Shown piece after piece: positions 16,405-23,065 of a DNA stretch of 64,000 bases (position 1 is the first letter of the stretch; each line of letters opens with the position of its first letter). The notes beneath the pieces are model-generated. The model did not search any database. It had not been told where the DNA came from and saw nothing but the letters and a program-made list of their open reading frames with translations. The DNA comes from DAOTEJ01 sp035454085 (GTDB lineage: Bacteria; Pseudomonadota; Gammaproteobacteria; Burkholderiales; Burkholderiaceae_F), in the NCBI GenBank assembly GCA_035454085.1, contig DAOTEJ010000001.1, forward strand, positions 1 to 64,000, written 5' to 3'. A program made the position numbers and the translations under genes.

Positions 16405-16851
16405 TCAGGAGAGAGTGGTGGGCGGGGCGCGAGCGGCTGCGAATGCGGGGCAGTCGAGCACGCGCATCGCTGGAGCGGGTGCCGCCTGAGCCGAGCGGGG
16501 CGCCGGCGGCTGGCGTGCCACGGTAGCTTGCGCGGGCGGACCGTCGCCAAGTGCCACGGCGTCGAACAACACGCAGGAGTGCGAGTCGTCGCGCTCCGTG
16601 TCGTTCCCGGAGGCAGCGTGCTCGTGTGGGTGGTGGTCAGCGCGCGCGCCCGCGCCGTGGTCACCGACGGACTGCGACTCATGGGCGTTGGACCGCGCGA
16701 CGAGTTCCACGAGCGCCTGCGGCGCGTGCTCGATGCGGTGCGTCCACCCGCTCCATTGCGCGAACAGCAGCGCAAACAGGATGAACGCGAAGAAGCCTCC
16801 CCGGCGATGCGGGCGGATCGGGCCGCCGGCGCGCCGGCCCGAACCCGACAG
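16405..16851 (-). CDS. DUF2946-like His-rich exported protein; start codon unclear
   Basis: The frame encodes a hydrophobic segment GGFFAFILFALLFAQWSGW followed by THRIEHAPQAL and a His/Asp-rich tract (DHHPHEHAAS...DDSHSCVLFDAVALGDG), the hallmark of short DUF2946-related periplasmic proteins found beside metal receptors in betaproteobacteria. No ATG, GTG or TTG precedes the membrane segment: the first usable codon is CTG at 16851, while GTG 16710 would delete it. Either CTG is used, the sequence has an error near the adjoining assembly gap, or the gene is decayed. It ends 85 bases ahead of the receptor and is probably co-transcribed. A metal-binding accessory role is inference. Confidence 0.55.
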   Translation of the reverse strand: MSGSGRRAGGPIRPHRRGGFFAFILFALLFAQWSGWTHRIEHAPQALVELVARSNAHESQSVGDHGAGARADHHPHEHAASGNDTERDDSHSCVLFDAVALGDGPPAQATVARQPPAPRSAQAAPAPAMRVLDCPAFAAARAPPTTLS

Positions 16852-16853
16852 GG

Positions 16854-17063
16854 GGCGCCTAGAAGGCGTAGCCCACTCCCAGGTAGAAGAGGCTGGGCGA
16901 GGGCTTGANNNNNNNNNNNNNNNNNNNNNNNNNNNNNNNNNNNNNNNNNNNNNNNNNNNNNNNNNNNNNNNNNNNNNNNNNNNNNNNNNNNNNNNNNNNN
17001 NNNNNNNNGGCGCCTAGAAGGCGTAGCCCACTCCCAGGTAGAAGAGGCTGGGCGAGGGCTTGA
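16854..17063. repeat. Assembly gap (100 N) with identical 55-bp edges
   Basis: The 55 bases at 16854-16908 are identical to 17009-17063, and 100 N lie between them (16909-17008). Both copies encode the last residues of the PagP-OmpW fusion and its stop. The simplest reading is two overlapping contig ends placed side by side; collapsing them would give continuous sequence with no missing DNA. Reading frames running into the N block are artefacts. Confidence 0.9.
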
Positions 17064-18171
17064 TCGCCGTGCCGGTCGTGGTGCGCGGCAGGGTCAGGTC
17101 GACGCGCGGGGTGGCGAGGTTGAGTCCGCCGACCACGCGCAAGGCGGGCGACGCCGCCCACGTGGCGCCAGCCTGGATCAGCGGGGCGAGTGCGCCGTTT
17201 TCGATGGCAGCGCCGTTGAGACTGCCGTCGCCCACGTCCAGGTAGCTCAGGCCCAGGCCGGCGTGCAGTCGCAGCGAGGGCGTGGCCTCGAAGTGATACT
17301 GGCCGGCGAGGTTGTACTGCGTGAAGCGCACGCTGCCCAAAGGCAGACGGAAGTAGGCGATGTCGTGGTTGGAGCGATTGACCGAGAAGTCCACCGCCCA
17401 GCCTCGGCCGATGTCGTGCCGGATGCCGAACAGTGGCGCGCCGCCGCTCGAGACGGTGACCCCGTCCACGCCTTCCTGGTCGGTCTTGACCCAGCCGCCG
17501 CCGGCGTAGACCAGCGTGCGGCGCGCCCACGGCGAGGCGCCCGCGCTCGACGAGATCTCGTTCGTGCTGTCCAGTTGCAGCCGGCTGAAAACAAATGCCA
17601 CGTTCGAGCCTGGCACGTAGGCGGCGTAAACCGTGAACCCGTCGGTGCCAAGGCTGGCCATGGGCACGAGGTACGGGATGGGCACCACGTAGCCGACGTC
17701 GGAGCGGATGGTCAGTCCGGCCGTGTAGCCCAGGCCGCCATAGACGCCACTGCCGCCCAGCGCCCAGCGCGCAACCCAGCCGTAGCCGACCATGGGCTGG
17801 AAGTCGTAATGCGAGTCCGAGAACGCCAGCGCGTAGACCATGCGCTCGTTGCCGCGATCATCGATCATGGTGCGCGAGATGCCCGCGCCCCAGGTGTAGC
17901 TGTTCTGCTCGGAGCGGTTGTTGTAGCTCGGCGTGGGGTGCCACGTGTACATCGGCACCAGCAAGCCGTTGCGGCCTTCGGCGGCCGTGGTCTTGAAGCC
18001 CTTCCAGGCGTCGCCGAACCAACCCCAGCCGCTGGAGCGCTCCGCGGGAGGCACCAGACCCACGGACGTGGTCTCGTTGAAGGCGGAGAGAAAGCGCGAG
18101 AAGGACGACTCCTCGGCTTGCGCCGCGGTGCAGACGAGAGCGAGGCCGCAGGCGGCAAGGGCAGGGCGCAT
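17014..18171 (-). CDS. PagP-like acyltransferase fused to an OmpW-like beta-barrel
   Basis: A 385-residue outer-membrane protein. A signal peptide spans residues 1-19 (cleavage AQA). Residues about 50-200 match lipid A palmitoyltransferase PagP: TWHPTPSY (His78), SYTWGAGISR, YALAFSDSHYDFQP (Asp119, Ser120), VGYGW, LGYTAGLT, PIPYLVPMASLG and a closing SNVAFVFSRLQL; the E. coli catalytic His33, Asp76 and Ser77 all have counterparts. Residues about 215-385 continue as an OmpW-like barrel ending FYLGVGYAF. PagP normally ends at its last strand, so this tandem-barrel protein is unusual. It heads a minus-strand group with the DUF2946-like protein and TonB receptor. Confidence 0.8.
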   Translation of the reverse strand: MRPALAACGLALVCTAAQAEESSFSRFLSAFNETTSVGLVPPAERSSGWGWFGDAWKGFKTTAAEGRNGLLVPMYTWHPTPSYNNRSEQNSYTWGAGISRTMIDDRGNERMVYALAFSDSHYDFQPMVGYGWVARWALGGSGVYGGLGYTAGLTIRSDVGYVVPIPYLVPMASLGTDGFTVYAAYVPGSNVAFVFSRLQLDSTNEISSSAGASPWARRTLVYAGGGWVKTDQEGVDGVTVSSGGAPLFGIRHDIGRGWAVDFSVNRSNHDIAYFRLPLGSVRFTQYNLAGQYHFEATPSLRLHAGLGLSYLDVGDGSLNGAAIENGALAPLIQAGATWAASPALRVVGGLNLATPRVDLTLPRTTTGTAIKPSPSLFYLGVGYAF

Positions 18172-18378
18172 TGTTGTGTTGGGGTTGAGACGGACGCGGT
18201 CCGTCGTTCAAGGCGGCGCGAGGGTAGCACGCAGGCGGGTTCAAGCCCCCGAGCTTTACGAGGCCATTGCCGGGTTCGGATGGCGCGCGATGGCACAGGT
18301 TGCGAGCGCCTGCCCTTGCGATCGCCCCGGCACCGCCGCAGACTGCGGGGCCCAAGGGCGTGACACCGGGAGGCCTTC

Positions 18379-18786
18379 GTGAAGGTCGTGCAGGACATCG
18401 AGAGACTGGGCTTTCGCCGCTGGTACGAACGGCAGCTGATCGAAGGTCACCTGTATCTCGTCTTTGCCTTTCTTGTGCTGATCGCGATGCTGGCCGGGAT
18501 CGAGATGCTCGACCTGCAGCGCTCGGCCCCCGCCTGGGGCGGTCTGCTGCTCTTGTGCGCTGGGGGAGGCCTGCTCGTGCTCATCGCATGGCGCCGCTTC
18601 ATGACCCTGATGGGGCGGGCCGAGCTCTTTGCCAACGGCGCGGCCTGCCCGCGTTGCGCGGCCTACGGCAAATTTCGAGTGATCTCCGCCGAGGCGGCGA
18701 GCGACGACGAGCCCGTCGAGGCGGGGCGCCCGCACTGGGTGCGCGTCGCGTGCCGGCGCTGCGGCGAGTCCTGGAGACTCGGCTGA
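18379..18786 (+). CDS. Membrane protein with zinc-ribbon-like C-terminal domain
   Basis: A 135-residue protein starting with GTG at 18379. Two hydrophobic segments (about residues 24-45 and 52-70) are followed by a cytosolic domain with paired CPRC and CRRC motifs about 35 residues apart, compatible with a zinc ribbon. Similar short proteins of unknown function occur in Burkholderiales near rnpB. It is transcribed toward the RNase P RNA gene, ending 60 bases before it. Confidence 0.7.
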   Translation: MKVVQDIERLGFRRWYERQLIEGHLYLVFAFLVLIAMLAGIEMLDLQRSAPAWGGLLLLCAGGGLLVLIAWRRFMTLMGRAELFANGAACPRCAAYGKFRVISAEAASDDEPVEAGRPHWVRVACRRCGESWRLG

Positions 18787-18830
18787 GCGGGTGCGCGTTT
18801 GTCTGCGCAGCCCTCGCGCGGGGCGCTTCG

Positions 18831-18836
18831 TACAAT
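18831..18836 (+). promoter_or_regulatory. Candidate -10 element for rnpB
   Basis: TACAAT ends 9 bases before the first paired base of the RNase P RNA, the expected distance for a transcript starting at about 18843-18846. The -35 region is GC-rich and no clear hexamer is visible. Confidence 0.5.
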
Positions 18837-18845
18837 GCGCTCAGC

Positions 18846-19154
18846 AAAGTCCGCCGGGCGATCGCGACTGCCTAGCGCAGGCGAGGAAAGTCCGGACTCC
18901 ACAGAGCACCGTAGCAGGTAACGCCTGCCCGCCGCGAGGCGAGGATCAGAGCAACAGAGACGAGCCGATTCAGTTCGGGTGAAACGGGCAATCTCTACGG
19001 GGAGCAACACCAAATAGGCAGCCGCTGACCCTGCTCGGTGAGGCTGCGGGTAGGTGGCCAGAGCCGATGCGCGAGCACCGGCCTAGAGGAATGATCGCCA
19101 CGGCGCGCGGAGCAATTCGCGCGCTGCACAGAATCCGGCTTACAGGCGGACTTT
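18846..19154 (+). ncRNA. rnpB: RNase P RNA (bacterial type A)
   Basis: The catalytic RNA that trims the 5-prime leader of pre-tRNAs. The diagnostic conserved strings are present in order: GAGGAAAGTCCGGACTCC with CACAGAG, AACGCC, CAGAGCAACAGAGACGAG-like P8-P10 sequence, AGAGGAATGATCGCCACG, and ACAGAATCCGGCTTACAG near the 3-prime end. The ends were set by the P1 helix: AAAGTCCGCC (18846-18855) pairs perfectly with GGCGGACTTT (19145-19154). The length of about 309 bases is normal for a betaproteobacterium. Confidence 0.95.
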
Positions 19155-19432
19155 GCCCTTTCTCTTCCGCGCGCCGAGCGGGCTCGACCTCGGTCGGGCC
19201 TTGCTGCTCTTCGGACTGTCCAGGTGGGGTCCCGGCGCCCGCCTGCGCAGGAGCCCACAGCCTCACCTCCCTGCGCTTCGGCCCGCCCAGCGCAGTTCGC
19301 TCAGGGCGCCGAACTGAGACTTCACTTTCAGTTCCCATCCTATCTCCTTCATTTGCCGAAAAAATTCCCCGCCAACACTTGAACTTTTCCCGCTAAGCCT
19401 TTGTTCCCATTGAAAAAAGCGGCCCTTGTCGC
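19155..19432 (+). other. Intergenic region between rnpB and the mraZ promoter
   Basis: No gene is supported in these 278 bases. The first two thirds are GC-rich and the last third, from about 19315, turns AT-rich toward the mraZ promoter. No clear rnpB terminator hairpin with a T-run was seen. Confidence 0.5.
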
Positions 19433-19461
19433 TTGACCACGTGCACCCTGTGCTCTACAGT
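19433..19461 (+). promoter_or_regulatory. mraZ (dcw cluster) promoter
   Basis: TTGACC at 19433-19438 and TACAGT at 19456-19461 are separated by exactly 17 bases, an unusually good sigma-70 match for this GC-rich genome. It lies about 95 bases upstream of the mraZ start and directly ahead of the MraZ boxes. Confidence 0.8.
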
Positions 19462-19499
19462 GGGAATTCGTGTTTTTATGTGGGAAAAAGTGGATTAGT
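19460..19499 (+). promoter_or_regulatory. MraZ operator array: four boxes with 10-bp period
   Basis: Four successive decamers start with GTG at 19460, 19470, 19480 and 19490: GTGGGAATTC, GTGTTTTTAT, GTGGGAAAAA, GTGGATTAGT. MraZ of E. coli and other bacteria binds direct repeats of GTGG(G/A)-type boxes of this spacing upstream of its own gene. The array starts within the -10 element, so occupancy should block initiation and give autorepression of the dcw cluster. Confidence 0.8.
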
Positions 19500-19514
19500 T
19501 AGCGATCGCTAACT
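19497..19514. promoter_or_regulatory. 18-bp perfect palindrome in the mraZ leader
   Basis: AGTTAGCGATCGCTAACT is a perfect inverted repeat without spacer, starting three bases before the end of the MraZ box array and ending 41 bases ahead of the mraZ start codon. It could be an operator for a dimeric regulator; the factor is unknown. Confidence 0.5.
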
Positions 19515-19555
19515 GCCCCCGGTAACGGGGAAAGTCCACCTCGTGCGGGGGAAGC

Positions 19556-19981
19556 GTGTTCCAAGGGGCCTCAGAACTGACGCTCGACGCCAAAGGGCGC
19601 GTCGCGATGCCGACCAGGCACCGCGATGCGCTTGTGGCGACTTGCGAGGGCCGCCTGACCCTGACCCGCCATCCGGACGGTTGCGTGCTCGTCTATCCCC
19701 GTCCGAGCTGGGAGCAGCGCCGCGCCCAGATCGCGGCACTGCCTTACGCGGCCCGCGCCTTCCAGCGCTTGCTGCTCGGCAACGCCATCGATGTCGATCT
19801 CGACAGCGCCGGCCGCTTCCTCGTGCCCGCTGAGTTGCGCGGCGCATGCGGCTTGTCGCGCCAGGCGATGCTGCTGGGCATGGGCGGCCACTTTGAACTC
19901 TGGGATGTCGAGCGCCACGCCGAGCAGGAAAAGGCGCTGGCGGCGGGCATCCTCGAGGCTGTCTCGAGCTTCACCTTCTAG
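19556..19981 (+). CDS. mraZ: Transcriptional regulator MraZ
   Basis: A 141-residue protein with two SpoVT/AbrB-like MraZ domains: the first begins FQGASELTLDAKGRVAMPTRHRD, the second is marked by DVDLDSAGRFLVPAELR. It forms ring-shaped oligomers on DNA and represses the dcw promoter. The start is GTG at 19556 with GGGGGAAG just upstream, giving the conserved MFQG N terminus. It is the first gene of the division and cell-wall cluster and is followed after 8 bases by rsmH. Confidence 0.95.
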   Translation: MFQGASELTLDAKGRVAMPTRHRDALVATCEGRLTLTRHPDGCVLVYPRPSWEQRRAQIAALPYAARAFQRLLLGNAIDVDLDSAGRFLVPAELRGACGLSRQAMLLGMGGHFELWDVERHAEQEKALAAGILEAVSSFTF

Positions 19982-19989
19982 CTTCGTGA

Positions 19990-20970
19990 ATGTCGCCGCC
20001 TCCCGCGCCGGACGCCCTCGGGCATCGTTCGGTCCTCGGCTCAGTGGCGGCCGAGGCGCTCGTCACGCGCCCCGACGGCACCTATGTCGATGCCACCTTC
20101 GGGCGCGGCGGTCACAGCCGGCTGATCCTCGCGCAACTCGCGCCCGCGGCGCGGCTGATCGCCTTCGATCGCGATCCCGAGGCCGTGGCCGCAGCGGCGG
20201 CGATCTCCGATGCGCGCTTCTCGATCGAGCACGCGCCCTTCTCGCAGATGCAGGAGCGCCTGGCCGCGCGGGGCATCGCGCAGGTCGACGGGATCCTGAT
20301 GGACATCGGCGTGTCGAGTCCGCAGATCGACGACCCGGCGCGCGGCTTCTCGTTTCGCTCCGACGGACCGCTCGACATGCGCATGGACACCAGCCGCGGC
20401 CCGACCGCGGCGCAGTGGCTGGCGCAGGCCAGCGTCGATGAACTCAAACGGGTGATCGCCGACTATGGGGAAGAACGGTTTGCTTCATCGATTGCAAAGG
20501 CGATTGCAGCTCGCCGGAGCCGGGGGCCTGTCGAGACCACATCCGAGCTTGCCGCTGTCGTGGCGGACGCCGTCCCGCGCAACCGGCGCGATCCGACCCA
20601 GCATCCGGCGACGCGCACCTTTCAGGCTGTACGGATTCACCTCAATCAAGAGCTTGAGGAATTGGCGCTAGCACTGGACCAGGCGGGAAGACTGCTCGCG
20701 CCCGGCGCACACCTGGCGGTGATCAGCTTCCATTCACTCGAGGATCGCGCGGTCAAGCGCTTCCTCGCCGCGCACGCGCATCCCGAGCGCGAGCTCGATG
20801 CGCGTCTGCCGCTGCGCGCGGGTGAGCTGCCGGCGCCGCGCTTCGTGCAGGTGCGTCGCGTCCTGCCCGATGCCGTGGAGTGCGCCGCCAACCCGCGCGC
20901 CCGCTCGGCGGTGATGCGCGTGGCCGAGCGCAGCGCCGCGCCCTGGCCTGCGGGCGGAGGCGCTGCATGA
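19990..20970 (+). CDS. rsmH: 16S rRNA (cytosine-1402-N4)-methyltransferase
   Basis: A 326-residue MraW/RsmH enzyme that methylates C1402 of 16S rRNA with S-adenosylmethionine. The SAM-binding motif YVDATFGRGGHS lies near residue 35, followed by FDRDPEA, DGILMDIGVSSPQID, the FSFRSDGPLDMRMD stretch and the C-terminal VISFHSLEDRAVKRF motif. ATG 19990 follows mraZ by 8 bases. The stop overlaps the ftsL start (ATGA), showing coupling. Confidence 0.96.
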   Translation: MSPPPAPDALGHRSVLGSVAAEALVTRPDGTYVDATFGRGGHSRLILAQLAPAARLIAFDRDPEAVAAAAAISDARFSIEHAPFSQMQERLAARGIAQVDGILMDIGVSSPQIDDPARGFSFRSDGPLDMRMDTSRGPTAAQWLAQASVDELKRVIADYGEERFASSIAKAIAARRSRGPVETTSELAAVVADAVPRNRRDPTQHPATRTFQAVRIHLNQELEELALALDQAGRLLAPGAHLAVISFHSLEDRAVKRFLAAHAHPERELDARLPLRAGELPAPRFVQVRRVLPDAVECAANPRARSAVMRVAERSAAPWPAGGGAA

Positions 20971-21284
20971 GCCGCGGCGCCTGGGGCCTGCTGGCATTCG
21001 TCGCGGGTGCGCTGCTGTTCGCCAGCGCGCTGTCGCTGGTGAGCGCCCAGCACCGCGCGCGCAGCCTGTTCGTGGACCTCGAGCGCGCCCAGGCCGAGGC
21101 GCGCAATCGCGACGTCGAGTGGAACCGTCTGCGCATCGAACTGGCGCGCGCGGCGCAGCCCGCCTACGTCGAACAGGCCGCACGCCAGCTCGGGCTGCGC
21201 CCGGTCGACACCGCGCGCACCGTCCCGGCCGTGCTGCCGGCGCCCGAGCTCGCCGCGCCTGCCGCAGCGGGAGGCGCCCAGTGA
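20967..21284 (+). CDS. ftsL: Cell division protein FtsL
   Basis: A 105-residue bitopic membrane protein. A transmembrane helix (about residues 7-28, LLAFVAGALLFASALSLVSA) is followed by a periplasmic coiled coil (LFVDLERAQAEARNRDVEWNRLRIELA). FtsL joins FtsB and FtsQ to activate septal peptidoglycan synthesis by FtsWI. Identity rests on size, topology and position between rsmH and ftsI, as FtsL sequences diverge greatly. It overlaps rsmH by four bases and ftsI by four bases. Confidence 0.93.
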   Translation: MSRGAWGLLAFVAGALLFASALSLVSAQHRARSLFVDLERAQAEARNRDVEWNRLRIELARAAQPAYVEQAARQLGLRPVDTARTVPAVLPAPELAAPAAAGGAQ

Positions 21285-23065
21285 AGCGCAGCGCGCCCGC
21301 CCGCAGCGCGCCTCGTGCCGGCCATGGCCGTCCCGAGCGCATGGCCTTCAACGCGAGTCCGCTGTTAGCGGTCAAGCTGCCCGCGTGGCGCTCGCGACTG
21401 CTCCTGTTCGCCCTGTTTTGCGGCTTCATCGCCCTGCTGGGCCGCGCGCTGTACCTGCAAGGCGGCGTGAACACCGAGTTCCTGCAGCGCCAGGGCGAGG
21501 CGCGTTACGCCCGCACCCTCGACATTCCCGCCACGCGCGGCCGCGTGACCGACCGCAACGGCGTGGTGCTCGCCTCCAGCGTGCCGGCCAAGGCCGTGTG
21601 GGCGATCCCCGAGGACGTCGAGATCACGCCCGAGCAGACCCGCGAGCTGGCCCGCCTGCTCGACCTGCCCGCACCGGAGCTCAAGCGCCGCCTCACCGCC
21701 GAGGACAAGTCCTTCGTCTATCTGCGCCGCCAGGTCGACGCCGAGGTGGCCGACAAGATCGCGGCGATGAAGCTGCCGGGCGTGCACGACAGCCGCGAGT
21801 TCAAGCGCCACTACCCGGAAGGCCCCACCTCGGCGCACGTGATCGGCTTCACCAACGTCGAAGACCGCGGGCAGGAAGGCATCGAGCTGGCCCACGAGCG
21901 CGAGCTGGCGGGCCGGGCCGGCAGCCGCCGCGTGATCAAGGACCGTCTGGGGCGGGTGGTCGACGACGCCTGGCTGCGCGAGCCGCTCGACGGGCGCGAT
22001 CTGTCGCTGTCGATCGACTCGCGCGTGCAGCACATTGCCTACAGCGCCCTGCGCGCCGCCGTCGAGAAGCACTCCGCCAAGGCCGGTGCGGCGGTGGTGG
22101 TGGACGTGCGCACCGGGGAGATCCTCGCGCTTGCCAACTGGCCCACCTACGACCCCAACCAGCGCGCACGCTTCGCGCCGGAACTCACGCGCAACCGCGT
22201 GCTCACCGACACCTTCGAGCCGGGTTCGACGCTCAAGCCCTTTGCGGTGGCCGCGTCGCTCGATGCCGGCAGGATCCGCCCCGACACGCGCATCCAGACG
22301 GCGCCGGGGCGCATGACCATCGGCGACCGCACCATCGGCGACGCCCACCCGCACGGCATCCTGAGCGTCGAGGAGGTGGTCGCCAAGTCGAGCAACGTGG
22401 GCACGGCCAAGATCGCGCTCGACCTGCCCGCGCAGACCTTGTGGGACGCCTACACCCAGGTGGGCTTCGGTCAGGCGCCGCAACTGGGCTTTCCGGGCGC
22501 GGTGGCGGGCCGCTTGCGGCCGGCGCGCACCTGGCGCCCGATCGAGCAGGCCACCATCTCCTACGGCCATGGCATCTCGGTGTCGCTGATCCAGCTTGCG
22601 CGCGCCTACACGGTGTTCGCGCGCGATGGCGACATGGTGCCGCTCAGCCTGGTCAAGTCGCACGAGCCCGCGCTCGGCGTGCAGGTGCTCAAGCCCGAGA
22701 CCGCACGCGCCATGCGCAAGATGCTCGAGATGGCCACGAGCCCCGAGGGCACCGCTCCGCAGGCCCGCGTGCCGGGCTACCGCGTCGCCGGCAAGACCGG
22801 AACCGCGCTCAAGCTGCGCAACGGCCACTACGTGAAGGAGTACATCGCCTCGTTCGTGGGCTTCGCGCCCGTCTCCGACCCGCGCGTGGTGGTGGCGGTG
22901 ATGATCGACGAGCCCCGCGCCGGCGGCTACTACGGTGGCGTGGTCGCGGCGCCGGTGTTCGGCCAGGTGGTGGCCGGCACCATGCGCACCCTGCAGATCG
23001 ATCCCGATGCGCCGCTCGCACCCGTCAAGGGCCCGCCGCTGATAGCGATGGGGAGCGCGCGATGA
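21281..23065 (+). CDS. ftsI: Peptidoglycan D,D-transpeptidase FtsI (PBP3)
   Basis: A 594-residue class B penicillin-binding protein that crosslinks septal peptidoglycan. A short basic cytosolic tail is followed by a membrane helix (LLLFALFCGFIALLGRALYL), the pedestal domain (RGVTDRNG) and the transpeptidase domain with Ser316 in GSTLKPF, SSN in KSSNVG and KTGT at 505-508. GTG 21281 overlaps the ftsL stop (GTGA) and is preferred; ATG 21341 would shorten the tail by 20 residues. It overlaps murE by four bases. Confidence 0.95.
   Translation: MKRSAPARSAPRAGHGRPERMAFNASPLLAVKLPAWRSRLLLFALFCGFIALLGRALYLQGGVNTEFLQRQGEARYARTLDIPATRGRVTDRNGVVLASSVPAKAVWAIPEDVEITPEQTRELARLLDLPAPELKRRLTAEDKSFVYLRRQVDAEVADKIAAMKLPGVHDSREFKRHYPEGPTSAHVIGFTNVEDRGQEGIELAHERELAGRAGSRRVIKDRLGRVVDDAWLREPLDGRDLSLSIDSRVQHIAYSALRAAVEKHSAKAGAAVVVDVRTGEILALANWPTYDPNQRARFAPELTRNRVLTDTFEPGSTLKPFAVAASLDAGRIRPDTRIQTAPGRMTIGDRTIGDAHPHGILSVEEVVAKSSNVGTAKIALDLPAQTLWDAYTQVGFGQAPQLGFPGAVAGRLRPARTWRPIEQATISYGHGISVSLIQLARAYTVFARDGDMVPLSLVKSHEPALGVQVLKPETARAMRKMLEMATSPEGTAPQARVPGYRVAGKTGTALKLRNGHYVKEYIASFVGFAPVSDPRVVVAVMIDEPRAGGYYGGVVAAPVFGQVVAGTMRTLQIDPDAPLAPVKGPPLIAMGSAR

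Noticed and set aside
16598..17530. Frames that run through the N block on both strands
   Set aside because: They exist only because N translates without stops; the real genes on either side lie in other frames or stop at the duplicated edge.
19501..19510. AGCGATCGCT in the mraZ leader as a HIP1 element
   Set aside because: HIP1 (GCGATCGC) is a cyanobacterial repeat; a single occurrence here is better treated as the centre of a longer palindrome.
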